Assembly (NCBI GenBank): GCA_020721875.1
Contig: DYLX01000002.1
Coordinates: forward strand, 17,050 to 79,972
DNA: 62,923 nt
Direction: 5' to 3'
Origin: Leptospira biflexa
GTDB taxonomy: Bacteria; Spirochaetota; Spirochaetia; Treponematales; Rectinemataceae
Each line of letters starts with the position of its first letter. The stretch's first letter is position 1. The notes under the pieces were generated by a model that saw only the letters and a list, made by a program, of their open reading frames with translations, searched no databases and was not told the DNA's origin. This document shows, in pieces, positions 42,856 to 51,361 of the stretch. A program made the position numbers and the translations under genes.

Positions 42856-44829
42856 TCAGTTGCCGGAGTTCAGTTTCTTGTACTCAGCCTGGCGCTCTTT
42901 TTCCCACTGTGCGCGGTACTTCGCACGCTCATCGAGGCTGATGACCTTGTTGCTGACCACGAGGCCTTTAAACTTATAGGCATCGGCGCCGTAAGAAGCG
43001 CGGGCGACTGTGTAAGGAATTACACGGGAGATCTGGAACGCGCCGCCAAAGGACATATAGGGAAGAACGATCGCGTCATCGAGAATCTGCGATTCGCCCT
43101 GCGCAAATGTCTTAAAGCGCTTGGAGTAGTCTTTATACTCGGCATTACCCGCTTCGACAATCTTGGCATAATTATAGAGGCCAATCGCGGTGGCTGCCGC
43201 TTTGTCGCTTCCTGAGTCGACAGGGTCAAGGCCGATGGGGGTAAGCAGTGCGCCAACCACAGGCTCGAAAGTCTGGAGGAAGGTGTACGGATCGCCATAG
43301 TCGGGGCCCCATCCGGTGGTGTTGCCGATGTCGTAGTTGCTCTGAGCGCCGGTCTCGGCGTAGTAGGTGGAAGCATCGTAGTTATCCGTGTCCATCTCGA
43401 CGATATTTACTTTTATTGTGTCGGTGCCGAAGAGCTCCTCGAGGCCCGCCTTGAGAGACTGGTCCATCTTCATGCCCTTGGTGTAGGACACATCGCCGGC
43501 GACATCGAGCTCGATTGGGAACTTCACACCCTGCTTGGTGAGCTCAGCCTTGGCCTTCGCCATATAAGCTTTGGCTTTGGTCGGGTTGTAGTACGGATCC
43601 TGGGCGTCATCGATCTTGAAGCTGGCCGGGAAGTCCGCGGGGTTTCTCGCCTTGAGTGCGTCCTCTACATACTTTACATAGTCCTTGCCCGCCTTGTCGA
43701 AGCCGAGTTCAGGAGAAGTGTAGGAGTTGCGGATCGCCGCGAGTTTATTCACTTCGCCGTTGCGCTGAGCGAGAATAGTCGGCCTATCGATGCCAAAGAA
43801 TATCGCCTTGCGGAAGTTACGGTTGAGAATCGCTTTCTTGGTGTCGGCCTTGCCCTGATCGCTCTTCGGAGACACGCCCTTCGTGGGATCGGCCGGCGAA
43901 GCGAAGGCCTGGCGGTCGTAGTTGAAAGCATAGACGAAGGTCGTAGAGTCCTGCTGGGCTCTGAAGATAAAGTCTTTGTACTTCGCCTGAGCTCGCGCGA
44001 AAAGCGCTTCGTTGTCAGTGTAGACCGGCGCGGCGACATAGATGCCCTGATCGAAGTTGTTGAACAGGGAATCGGGATCCTTGCCATCGTAATACACTAG
44101 CTTTACATGCTTAACGTAGACGTGATCCTTGTCCCAATAGGTCGGGTTCACATCGTACTCGATAACGGACTTCGAGGTGTAGTTGGAAAGAATATAGGCG
44201 CCATTGTAGAGAATGCCGTTCTTATCGACCTTGCCGAAATCCTTGCCCTTGGAAGCGAGGAACTCTCCATTTACCGGGTAGTAGGCATTGTAAGTGAGCA
44301 TGGTGTCGAAATAGGGCGTCGGTTTCTCAAGGGTGTATTCAAGGACATAGTCGCTCTTCGCCTTGATTCCTACCTGAGAGAAGTCGGTGATCTTGCCCTT
44401 GAGATAGGCACCTGCGTTCTTGACGAATCCATCGATAAGGTAAGTCAGCGTGCTCTTGTTGTCGAGCATGTACTTCATGGAATCGACCCAGTCCTGTGCC
44501 TTTACGTCGGCGTACACCTCGAGGTCCGAGGTGACCCATTTAACTCCCTTGCGGATATTGAAGGTCCACACGGTGTAGTCATCGTTGGCTTTCCAGCTCT
44601 CGGCGAGATCGGGCCGGAGAATGCCGTATCGGTCGTGCTCGATGAGCCCGTCGACGAAATTGGTGATGTGCGTTGTATTTGTCTGTCGTTGATCGTTGAG
44701 GTAGTTAAAAGACCTCGGATCTGTCGAGAACACATACACATAATCTTGCGACTTCGGCGTTGCCGCTCCTGCCATTGCCGCGCCGAGTGTGAGCAATGCG
44801 ATGAGGGCAAGTGCCATCTTCTTATACAT
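42856..44829 (-). CDS. oppA: Oligopeptide ABC transporter substrate-binding protein OppA/AmiA
   Basis: 657 residues from ATG 44829, set by AAGGAGG; the longer frame starts 75 bases earlier without support. Sec signal peptide MYKKMALALIALLTLGAAMAGA, no lipobox. Family 5 solute-binding protein of the long Ami type (AmiA is about 659 residues): FSTDPRSFNYLNDQRQTNTTHITNFVDGL, SWKANDDYTVWTFNIRKGVKW near 110, NFRKAIFFGIDRP in the middle, and TGWGPDYGDPYTFLQTF. It binds peptides of several residues in the periplasm for the OppBCDF channel encoded downstream. Confidence 0.95.
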   Translation of the reverse strand: MYKKMALALIALLTLGAAMAGAATPKSQDYVYVFSTDPRSFNYLNDQRQTNTTHITNFVDGLIEHDRYGILRPDLAESWKANDDYTVWTFNIRKGVKWVTSDLEVYADVKAQDWVDSMKYMLDNKSTLTYLIDGFVKNAGAYLKGKITDFSQVGIKAKSDYVLEYTLEKPTPYFDTMLTYNAYYPVNGEFLASKGKDFGKVDKNGILYNGAYILSNYTSKSVIEYDVNPTYWDKDHVYVKHVKLVYYDGKDPDSLFNNFDQGIYVAAPVYTDNEALFARAQAKYKDFIFRAQQDSTTFVYAFNYDRQAFASPADPTKGVSPKSDQGKADTKKAILNRNFRKAIFFGIDRPTILAQRNGEVNKLAAIRNSYTSPELGFDKAGKDYVKYVEDALKARNPADFPASFKIDDAQDPYYNPTKAKAYMAKAKAELTKQGVKFPIELDVAGDVSYTKGMKMDQSLKAGLEELFGTDTIKVNIVEMDTDNYDASTYYAETGAQSNYDIGNTTGWGPDYGDPYTFLQTFEPVVGALLTPIGLDPVDSGSDKAAATAIGLYNYAKIVEAGNAEYKDYSKRFKTFAQGESQILDDAIVLPYMSFGGAFQISRVIPYTVARASYGADAYKFKGLVVSNKVISLDERAKYRAQWEKERQAEYKKLNSGN

Positions 44830-44921
44830 CGCTTCCTCCTTATAACGAGTTACGATAGAATGATGCGTGGTCTTTTGGAGAAAGGCCGAGAGGCGGTTCT
44901 TCAAAAGACAACATTGCTTGT

Positions 44922-44950
44922 ATTTTCTTAGGCTTTTATGCGGATGTCAA
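44922..44950 (-). promoter_or_regulatory. Promoter of oppA
   Basis: Minus strand: TTGACA (44950-44945), exactly 17 bases, GAAAAT (44927-44922, four of six). The leader to ATG 44829 is about 85 bases and ends in a full Shine-Dalgarno site. A 6-base inverted repeat TTAGAA/TTCTAA (44959-44985) lies just upstream, in the divergent region. Confidence 0.55.
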
Positions 44951-45003
44951 CTGGACATTTAGAATTTTATATCTAGATTTTCTAAGACATAGGATTCCAC
45001 GCG

Positions 45004-45453
45004 ATGCAAAACGGTCATAAAAAATTGAACAACAATATTCCACGGCCAATCCTGATCGTGGCTGGCGCGGTAGCGGTTGCGTTCGCGATAGCATTCATTC
45101 CGCGCGAAGAATCATTCAGAAACAGGCTCAGCGACGCGCTCTTCATCGAGGCGCTGCTCTTCTTTATCACTTCCTGGCTCTCTCACCTCAAGAGTGGAAA
45201 ACTCGCCTTCATCACCTTTCACCCCTTCAAGAAAAAAACCAACCCTCAGGACTGGAAAGATCGAATCCCTAAGCTCGGAAGCCCTCCTTATCGTATAGGA
45301 GAAGATTATGGAGCGACCGCTGAAGCGACTGAGAAGTCCTCCTCGCCCGAGAAGACCTTGATGCAAAAAAAAATCGCGCGCCGTTTTCGGATTGATCTCA
45401 CTATCGCTGGCGTGGCGCTTTTCGCCATTGGTTTCGCTGTGCAGTATCTCTGA
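45004..45453 (+). CDS. Small membrane protein, unknown function
   Basis: 149 residues. Two helices near the N-terminus (about 15-32 and 44-60) are separated by a short charged turn (PREESFRNRLSD); the second is followed by SWLSHLKSGKLAF and a basic, cytoplasmic stretch of about 60 residues; a third helix closes the protein (130-148). AGGA lies nine bases before the ATG, and a TAGGAT -10-like box overlaps it, so the type of translation start is unclear. I recognise no family. It is divergent from oppA and convergent with the next membrane-protein gene. Confidence 0.65.
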   Translation: MQNGHKKLNNNIPRPILIVAGAVAVAFAIAFIPREESFRNRLSDALFIEALLFFITSWLSHLKSGKLAFITFHPFKKKTNPQDWKDRIPKLGSPPYRIGEDYGATAEATEKSSSPEKTLMQKKIARRFRIDLTIAGVALFAIGFAVQYL

Positions 45454-45481
45454 GGTTCCCAGGCGCTGAGAAGCAGCGAGA

Positions 45482-46015
45482 TCACTGCGCGAGCCCCGAC
45501 TCCTCCGCGGCATGCTTCGTAAAGAAGATCCAGAATCCGAACACGAGGATGAAGCCTATGAGCGCGATGAAAATTGTCGGCTGCATTGAGAGGTTGTAGT
45601 CGAACACCGGGCCTTTGAGCACTCGCCGTTCACCCACGCGCCATCGGTAAACCAGCATGTCGAAAGAGTACAGAAGGCCGACCCCGGCCGCTGAGATACC
45701 GAAACCGCGCGAAACCTTGAGCCAGTGCGAATTTTCAAGTGCCACCGAGATTCCAAGAATCAGGGCGCCTATGGCTGAGAGTGCCACGACGGTAGTGACG
45801 CATACAATCGCGATGGTGGCGATGACGAACATTGACTCCGCGTCCATCGCAGGGGCCACTGCGCGCTGCGTGGTCGTCCAGGTTCGTGCGGCGCGCCATG
45901 TTCTGAACTGTTCCGAAGTATCAATCGTGGCAAGCACCGCAAGAAATGCGAGCGCGGCAAAGAGTACCAGCGATCGTTTCATCACACCATTCACGGCCTT
46001 TGAATCAGGAGTCAT
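45482..46015 (-). CDS. Four-helix membrane protein, unknown function
   Basis: 177 residues from ATG 46015; ATG 45982 (MKRSLVLFAAL) is a second possibility. Hydrophobic segments near 13-30, 62-88, 104-122 and 147-166, with a charged middle loop (YRWRVGERRVLKGP). I recognise no family. The start is seven bases after a consensus -10 box and has no Shine-Dalgarno site, which favours 46015 as a leaderless start. It ends 28 bases from the convergent small membrane-protein gene. Confidence 0.65.
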   Translation of the reverse strand: MTPDSKAVNGVMKRSLVLFAALAFLAVLATIDTSEQFRTWRAARTWTTTQRAVAPAMDAESMFVIATIAIVCVTTVVALSAIGALILGISVALENSHWLKVSRGFGISAAGVGLLYSFDMLVYRWRVGERRVLKGPVFDYNLSMQPTIFIALIGFILVFGFWIFFTKHAAEESGLAQ

Positions 46016-46022
46016 ATAGAAG

Positions 46023-46051
46023 ATTATACCTGGTTTTTTCGAGATTGTGAA
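46023..46051 (-). promoter_or_regulatory. Consensus promoter of the four-helix membrane protein gene
   Basis: Minus strand: TTCACA (46051-46046, five of six), exactly 17 bases, TATAAT (46028-46023, perfect), then ATG 46015 seven bases later. No Shine-Dalgarno sequence fits in that gap, so this is the strongest leaderless candidate in the window. Confidence 0.7.
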
Positions 46052-46057
46052 AGAATT

Positions 46058-46843
46058 TTAAGTGCAATATAGGTGCGGTCGGCGCATTGCGAAGACATTA
46101 TTGTAGGGATTGATGGCTTTATTTCTCGCCTCGGAGGGATCGATGTCTACGACAAGCACAGCTTCGGATTTCCGTGGTCCTCTGAGAAGGTACTCGCCCT
46201 TTGGCGACACAAGCACGCTTTCGCCGGTGAATTCAAGCCGTTCGTCCTCTCGCTGCTCAGCCCCTACGCGGTTCACCGTGGCGATAAAGACGCGGTTCTG
46301 CACTGCTGCCGCGAAATCGGCGCGCTGACAGTAGGGCATTACGAGATTGCTCGAGTGGGCAATAATCTCGGCACCATTGAGCGCGAGCGTCCGAAAACTT
46401 TCTGGGAAGAACCAGTCAAAGCAGATCGCCATGCCGATCCGCGCGCCTCGAAACTCAAACACAGGGAACCCTGTATCCCCAGGGTGGAAATACAGGGTTT
46501 CTTTGTAGAATAGATGTGTTTTTCGGTAAAGAATCGCACGGCCATCAGGAAGCACCGCGAGTGAGGCGTTAAAGAGTTTCTCCCCCGATCGCTCTGCAAA
46601 ACCGAATACGATCGCCGCATCGAGTTCACGCGCAGCGGCCGCGAAGGCCGCGATGCGCGGGCTCGTAATCTCGTCCGAAAGTTCGCGCACCTCGCCCGCG
46701 CTCACAAACTGGTAGCCGGTGGTCGCGAGTTCAGGGAGCACGTACAGATCGGCGGGCGTCGAGCGACAGCTCGAAATGAGGCGCTCGGTGTTGCCATCCC
46801 TGTCGCCGAAGACAGGTTTACACTGCACCAGCGCCACTTTCAT
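46058..46843 (-). CDS. Carbon-nitrogen hydrolase (nitrilase superfamily amidase)
   Basis: 261 residues. Cytosolic amidase with the superfamily Glu-Lys-Cys triad: Glu in LPELATTGYQF near residue 38, Lys in ILYRKTHLFYKE near 109, Cys in GMAICFDWFFPESFR near 142. Ends VDIDPSEARNKAINPYNNVF. The short length and lack of extra domains fit omega-amidase or N-carbamoyl-amide type enzymes; the substrate cannot be told. It lies 61 bases downstream of the malic enzyme gene on the same strand and may share its transcript. Confidence 0.9.
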   Translation of the reverse strand: MKVALVQCKPVFGDRDGNTERLISSCRSTPADLYVLPELATTGYQFVSAGEVRELSDEITSPRIAAFAAAARELDAAIVFGFAERSGEKLFNASLAVLPDGRAILYRKTHLFYKETLYFHPGDTGFPVFEFRGARIGMAICFDWFFPESFRTLALNGAEIIAHSSNLVMPYCQRADFAAAVQNRVFIATVNRVGAEQREDERLEFTGESVLVSPKGEYLLRGPRKSEAVLVVDIDPSEARNKAINPYNNVFAMRRPHLYCT

Positions 46844-46904
46844 GCCCGCGATCTCTCTGTGCGAAAACTTATGGAGCCTGCTGTGGTTCGTCGGACTACG
46901 GTAC

Positions 46905-48359
46905 TCATTTCCTCACTTCCGCGACCGCGAAATCGAGTGCTTCCTGGAGCATCGACTCGGGAATCTGCGGAATGTGCCCATCATCCATGAGGTCCTTCGT
47001 GAGCGCACGGGCGGAGAGAATATCTTCCTTCGCCTTCGTATAAATATGCTCCCAGGTGTCGGGAACACGGGCCACGCCTTCTTCGATGGCGGCGACGGCC
47101 ACGTCGGCCGCCTCGCGAGCGAAAACCTCAGTCTCTTCCATGGTGGCGATAATGTTGTCCTGGCTTATGCCGCGCGATTTCGCGAAATCCGCGATGGAGT
47201 GGGCGCAGCGAATTGCCATGTTGTCGGTGATCTTGCGCGCGCGCACGAGGAGAGCGCCTTTGAGGAGTCCCGGAAAGCAGATCGAATTGTTGACTTGGTT
47301 CGGGAAGTCGCCGCGGCCGGTGGCGACGATGTAGGCACCTTCCTCCTTGGCGGCATAGGGCCAAATCTCGGGAACAGGGTTGGCGCATACGAAGACGATG
47401 GATTTCGGGGCCATCGAACGAACCCACTCGCGCTTGACCGTGTCGGGTCCGGGCTTGGAAAGCGCAATGAGCACATCGGCACCTTTCAAGGCTTCAGCCT
47501 CGGTTTCGATACACTTCGGATTCGTTTGTTGGCAAAGTTCCCACTTGCGGTAGTAGCGCGTATCGGCTTCGATGTCCTTGCGGTTTTTGTGGAGACCTCC
47601 CTTGCTGTCGAACATGATCATGTTCTCGCCTCTACCGCCGTCGGCAAGAATGAGCCGTGCGATGGTGGTGTTGGAGGCACCCGCACCAAGAAGAACGATC
47701 TTCGCGTCGCTGAGTTTTTTACCCGCGAGCTCAAGGGCATTGAGGAGTCCCGCAAGGGTTACACAGGCGGTGCCCTGCGCATCGTCGTGCCACACCGGCA
47801 CATCGCAGGCTTCTCTGAGCTCATCGAGGACTTTGAAACAGTTCGGCTGGCTGATGTCTTCGAGATTTACCGCGCCCACCGAAGGCTCGAGCATCTTCAC
47901 AAAGTCGATGATTTTCTGAGGATCGTGTGTGCCGTCGGCGCCCTTCGAGTTGATGCAGAGCGCGATGGCGTCGACGCCGCCGAGATATTTCATGAGAAAA
48001 GCCTTACCTTCCATGACTCCGAGGCCGCCCGGGGGCGTGCAATCGCCATCGCCGAGCACGCGCGTGGAGTCAGATACCACGGCAACAAGGTTGCCTCTGT
48101 TCGAGAGCGAGAACGACTGATCGTTTTCATCACGGATCGTTGTCGAGACCTTCGACACGCCCGGCGTGTACCACACATTGAACCAGTTAAATCCATAGAG
48201 CCCCGCCTTGGGAGCGATCTGGATCTTACCACCATAGAAGCGGTGAGCCTTCTCTGAAAGCGTTTTTAGAAAAATAGTTTGTGCGCGGGCTCTCTGGTCT
48301 GGCGAGAGATCCTCCGGGAGCGAGGCAGTAAGATTCGCGAGGCTAAGATCGAGTTTCAT
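46905..48359 (-). CDS. Malic enzyme (NAD(P)-dependent, decarboxylating)
   Basis: 484 residues; AAGGAAGG precedes the ATG. Converts malate to pyruvate, CO2 and NAD(P)H. N-terminal malic domain: WFNVWYTPGVSKVSTTI, NLVAVVSDSTRVLGDGD, GGLGVMEGKAFLMKYLGGVDA, and the metal-site NLEDISQPNCF and VWHDDAQGTACV. NAD-binding domain: KIVLLGAGASNTTIARLIL with a Rossmann glycine motif, and VATGRGDFPNQVNNSICFPGLLKGAL. The C-terminal domain is that of the short bacterial form; no phosphotransacetylase extension is present. It could supply pyruvate or NAD(P)H for the fatty-acid enzymes in this window. Confidence 0.95.
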   Translation of the reverse strand: MKLDLSLANLTASLPEDLSPDQRARAQTIFLKTLSEKAHRFYGGKIQIAPKAGLYGFNWFNVWYTPGVSKVSTTIRDENDQSFSLSNRGNLVAVVSDSTRVLGDGDCTPPGGLGVMEGKAFLMKYLGGVDAIALCINSKGADGTHDPQKIIDFVKMLEPSVGAVNLEDISQPNCFKVLDELREACDVPVWHDDAQGTACVTLAGLLNALELAGKKLSDAKIVLLGAGASNTTIARLILADGGRGENMIMFDSKGGLHKNRKDIEADTRYYRKWELCQQTNPKCIETEAEALKGADVLIALSKPGPDTVKREWVRSMAPKSIVFVCANPVPEIWPYAAKEEGAYIVATGRGDFPNQVNNSICFPGLLKGALLVRARKITDNMAIRCAHSIADFAKSRGISQDNIIATMEETEVFAREAADVAVAAIEEGVARVPDTWEHIYTKAKEDILSARALTKDLMDDGHIPQIPESMLQEALDFAVAEVRK

Positions 48360-48495
48360 GGTTTCCTTCCTTCTTGTATTGTTGCGCTTCCACGCGTTTC
48401 AGCGCGCTTCATGTTGGAATATTGTGCCGATTAAATGCACCTCGGCAACGGTATTTAATCATATTATCATGAGGGTAGATGGAGTGCAATAAAAA

Positions 48496-48525
48496 AGAAG
48501 CCACGATCTTTCGAAGGCGGCTTCT
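48496..48525 (-). terminator. Terminator after the dihydroorotate-dehydrogenase-like gene
   Basis: Minus strand: AGAAGCC (48525-48519) pairs with GGCTTCT (48502-48496), followed by a T-tract (TTTTTATT). It lies about 25 bases after the stop. The remaining 48360-48495 is upstream region of the malic enzyme gene. Confidence 0.7.
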
Positions 48526-48550
48526 CTCTTCATGCATGGCGGATGAATTT

Positions 48551-49537
48551 TCAGTAGATACCCGTGAGCGCTTTGATGTATTGGAGGCGCAGATACTCCT
48601 CCGGTTTCTCGGCGTTGATGGCAGAGAGTTTGCCCTGCAACCCGTCGAGCGATGAATAGCCAATCGATTCTATAATCGAGTTCATCTCTTCGAGAATGGA
48701 GCCTATGACTTTCCATCCTTTCTGATAGATGATGGAGCACACTTCGACCGCGCTTGCGCCTGCGAGGATACATTTTATGGCAGCTTCGGCGCTGTGAATT
48801 CCCGTGGAGGACACAAGCTCAATGCCCGCGCGTTTGTAGAGTATCGAGACCCAGCGCAAGCTTTCGTGATACTCATTCTCTGAGCTTAAGGGTTGGACGC
48901 CGCTCAGTCGCATGGTATTCAAGTTAAAATCGAATCTGAAAAAGCGATTAAAGAGTACCACCGCGTTCGCACCCTCTCTCGAGAACCCGTGCACAAGGTT
49001 CGGAAGGCTCGAGTAATTGCTGCCTATCTTGACCATGATGGGGAGCTTCGTCGCCTGGCGCGCTTCCTTGACCGTTGAAAGCACCTTATTTTCAATCTCG
49101 TGGCCTGAGATGTGTGGAGAAAATGGTACATAAGCGATATTGAGCTCCAGTGCGTTCGCTCCCGCCTCTTCGATTCGCTTCGCGAAACTCGCCCAATTCC
49201 CAGGCCCTACGCAGTTGATACTCGCGATGAGAGGAACGTCCCCCACTCTCTTCTTAGAATCATCGATCAACTTGAGGTACTCATCGGTGCTCTCTTCCCA
49301 GGCGGTTCGAGAGATGAACGCCTCGGCGTCGGGATAGCTGTTGATGTCGAGACCATCCATTTCCTGCCCGAGCATCGCAAGAATCTGCTCCTCAAAGAGC
49401 GATTTGAGCACGATCGCGCCCGCTCCAGAATGAGCGGCTTTCTCTACGCCTTCGGGGAGGTTTGTGAGCCCGCTCGCACCGACGATTATAGGGTTCTTGA
49501 GGTGAAGTCCCATCAAATATGTTCCAAGATCTGCCAT
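48551..49537 (-). CDS. Dihydroorotate-dehydrogenase-like flavoprotein
   Basis: 328 residues from ATG 49537 (AAAGGAG six to seven bases upstream). FMN-dependent TIM-barrel of the DHODH/PreA superfamily: DLGTYLMGLHLKNPIIVGASGLT at the start, IVLKSLFEEQI, GANALELNIAY in the place of the catalytic loop, LPIMVKIGSNYSSL with the FMN-contacting Lys, and SSTGIHSAEAAIKCILAGASAVEVCS for the phosphate site. The orotate-enzyme motif N-x-S-C-P-N is absent (NIAYVPFSPH instead), so it is unlikely to be a second PyrD. The true substrate is unknown. It lies 58 bases downstream of thrS on the same strand. Confidence 0.85.
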   Translation of the reverse strand: MADLGTYLMGLHLKNPIIVGASGLTNLPEGVEKAAHSGAGAIVLKSLFEEQILAMLGQEMDGLDINSYPDAEAFISRTAWEESTDEYLKLIDDSKKRVGDVPLIASINCVGPGNWASFAKRIEEAGANALELNIAYVPFSPHISGHEIENKVLSTVKEARQATKLPIMVKIGSNYSSLPNLVHGFSREGANAVVLFNRFFRFDFNLNTMRLSGVQPLSSENEYHESLRWVSILYKRAGIELVSSTGIHSAEAAIKCILAGASAVEVCSIIYQKGWKVIGSILEEMNSIIESIGYSSLDGLQGKLSAINAEKPEEYLRLQYIKALTGIY

Positions 49538-49595
49538 TGTCAGCTCCTTTATTTCATATTTTAGCAGAAAAAACGCGATGTAAAAAGCACAATCT

Positions 49596-51332
49596 TTATA
49601 CCTCGAGCGACTTTGTGTCGATCTTTTCGATGACTCGGGCGATGAAGGTATCAAGCGCAAGCCCGTTCTCCTGACCTCCGCTACGCAGGCGCAGCGATAC
49701 TGTGCGTTCGTCTTTTTCGCGCTGACCGAGGATTGCCATATAGGGGATCTTCTCATTCTGCGCATCGCGTATCTTTGCGTTCATGCGTTCCTCGGAGAGC
49801 ATCGCATGGGCTCGGATTCCCTTCGCCTTAAGCGCAGTGGTCACCTCTTTCGCGTAGTCGTCGAAGGCGGGCGCCACGGGAATCACCGCCACCTGCTCCG
49901 GGCTCAGCCACACGGGGAAAGCGCCCGCAGTATGCTCGAGGTAGACACCGAAGAAGCGCTCGATGGATCCAAGGAGCGCACGATGCACCATGTAGGGACG
50001 CTTGCGCTGGCCATCCGTATCGATGTACTCGATCTGGAAGCGCTCGGACATGTTGAAATCGAACTGAATGGTAGTGAGCTGCCACTCACGGCCAATCGCG
50101 TCCTTCACTTTGAGGTCGATCTTTGGACCGTAGAAGGCGCCGCCACCTTCGTCGACCTCGTAGGCGAGCCCTTCCTGCTCGATCGCGGCACGCAACGATT
50201 CAGTCGCTTGATGCCAGCGCTCCGGATCGCCGACGGCGCCGTCGCCCTTTGGTTTGGTCGCGAGGTAGGCTTTGACTTCCTTGAATCCGAGCGCCCGGTG
50301 CATGGAGAGCGAAAAACGCAACACTTCGCGGATCTCGTCGCCGATCTGTTCCGGGGTGCAGAAAATGTGGGCATCATCTTGAGTGAAACCGCGCACGCGC
50401 ATGAGGCCGTGCAGGGCACCCGCGCGCTCATAGCGGTACACGGTGCCAAGCTCGGCCCAACGTAGCGGTAGGTCGCGGTACGAGCGGGTTTGGCTCTTGT
50501 AGATCATAATGTGGAAGGGACAGTTCATCGGCTTGATATAATACTCGTCCTCATCGATCTTCATGGGCGAGTACATGTTCTCTTTGTAGAAACCAAGGTG
50601 ACCGGAAGTCTCCCAAAGCCAGCTCTTGCCGATGTGCGGTGTGAAGAGTATCTCATAGCCATTCTTGTAGTGTTCTTCGCGCCACCAGTTTTCGAGAGCA
50701 ACTCTGAAGCGCCCACCCTTGGGGTGCCAATAGATGAGCCCCGCACCCGCCTCTTCGTGGGTCGAGAAGAGGTCGAGCTCCTTTCCAAGCTTGCGGTTGT
50801 CGCGTTTTTCGGCCTCTTCCAGCATCTTCAGATACGCTTCGAGTTCGGACTTGGTCGCGAAGGCGTACGCGTAGACTCGGGTGAGCATAGGACGCGCTTC
50901 GTCGCCGCGCCAGTAGGCCCCAGCGACAGTCTTCAGCTTAAAGGCGTCGGCGCGGAGCTCTCTCGTGGACTCGACATGGGGGCCGCGGCAAAGGTCGACA
51001 AAGTCGCCTTGCCTATAGATCGAAATCGTTCCATCCTCGAGGCCGTCGATCAATTCGAGCTTGAAGGGCTGGTCCGCAAAGAGGGCCTTTGCCTCATCCT
51101 TGCTCAGCTCTTCGCGCGAAAAAGTCTGATTCTGCGCGATGATTCTACGCATTTCCTTCTCGATCGCCGGGAGATCATCGTTGGTTACTGTCTGCGGGAA
51201 AAGAAAATCATAATAGAAGCCGTCCTGAATCGCGGGACCAATGCCGAATTTTGTTCCAGGGTAGAGGTGCCGCACCGCCTCGGCCAGGACATGCGCCAGT
51301 GAATGTCGCATTCTTTCAATATCTGCCGCCAT
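49596..51332 (-). CDS. thrS: Threonyl-tRNA synthetase lacking the TGS domain
   Basis: 578 residues from ATG 51332 (AAGGAGAAGG upstream). Charges tRNA(Thr) and edits Ser-tRNA(Thr). The editing domain is present from residue 1: HSLAHVLAEA (HxxxH), GFYYDF and CRGPHV (CxxxH). The class II catalytic core has zinc ligands in MNCPFHIM, QDDAHIF and VHRALLGSIERFF, motif 2 at LHGLMRVRGFTQDD and motif 3 around GSIERFFGVYLEH. The anticodon domain starts near WLSPEQVAVIPVAPAF. The usual N-terminal TGS domain (about 60 residues) is missing: only 17 codons of open frame precede the start, and a terminator stem lies beyond. Expression is controlled by the T-box leader upstream. Confidence 0.96.
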   Translation of the reverse strand: MAADIERMRHSLAHVLAEAVRHLYPGTKFGIGPAIQDGFYYDFLFPQTVTNDDLPAIEKEMRRIIAQNQTFSREELSKDEAKALFADQPFKLELIDGLEDGTISIYRQGDFVDLCRGPHVESTRELRADAFKLKTVAGAYWRGDEARPMLTRVYAYAFATKSELEAYLKMLEEAEKRDNRKLGKELDLFSTHEEAGAGLIYWHPKGGRFRVALENWWREEHYKNGYEILFTPHIGKSWLWETSGHLGFYKENMYSPMKIDEDEYYIKPMNCPFHIMIYKSQTRSYRDLPLRWAELGTVYRYERAGALHGLMRVRGFTQDDAHIFCTPEQIGDEIREVLRFSLSMHRALGFKEVKAYLATKPKGDGAVGDPERWHQATESLRAAIEQEGLAYEVDEGGGAFYGPKIDLKVKDAIGREWQLTTIQFDFNMSERFQIEYIDTDGQRKRPYMVHRALLGSIERFFGVYLEHTAGAFPVWLSPEQVAVIPVAPAFDDYAKEVTTALKAKGIRAHAMLSEERMNAKIRDAQNEKIPYMAILGQREKDERTVSLRLRSGGQENGLALDTFIARVIEKIDTKSLEV

Positions 51333-51361
51333 AATCCTTCTCCTTTTTGCGCAAGGGACAT

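Noticed and set aside
38187..44829. Opp cluster as a genomic island
   Set aside because: There is no integrase, flanking repeat or tRNA at its edges and no obvious change in base composition by eye; transfer is left as a hypothesis to test by phylogeny.
46719..48257. 512-codon open frame on the plus strand
   Set aside because: It lies entirely opposite the malic enzyme and amidase genes, which have clear family motifs and Shine-Dalgarno sites. Long antisense frames are common in this GC-rich, codon-biased DNA.
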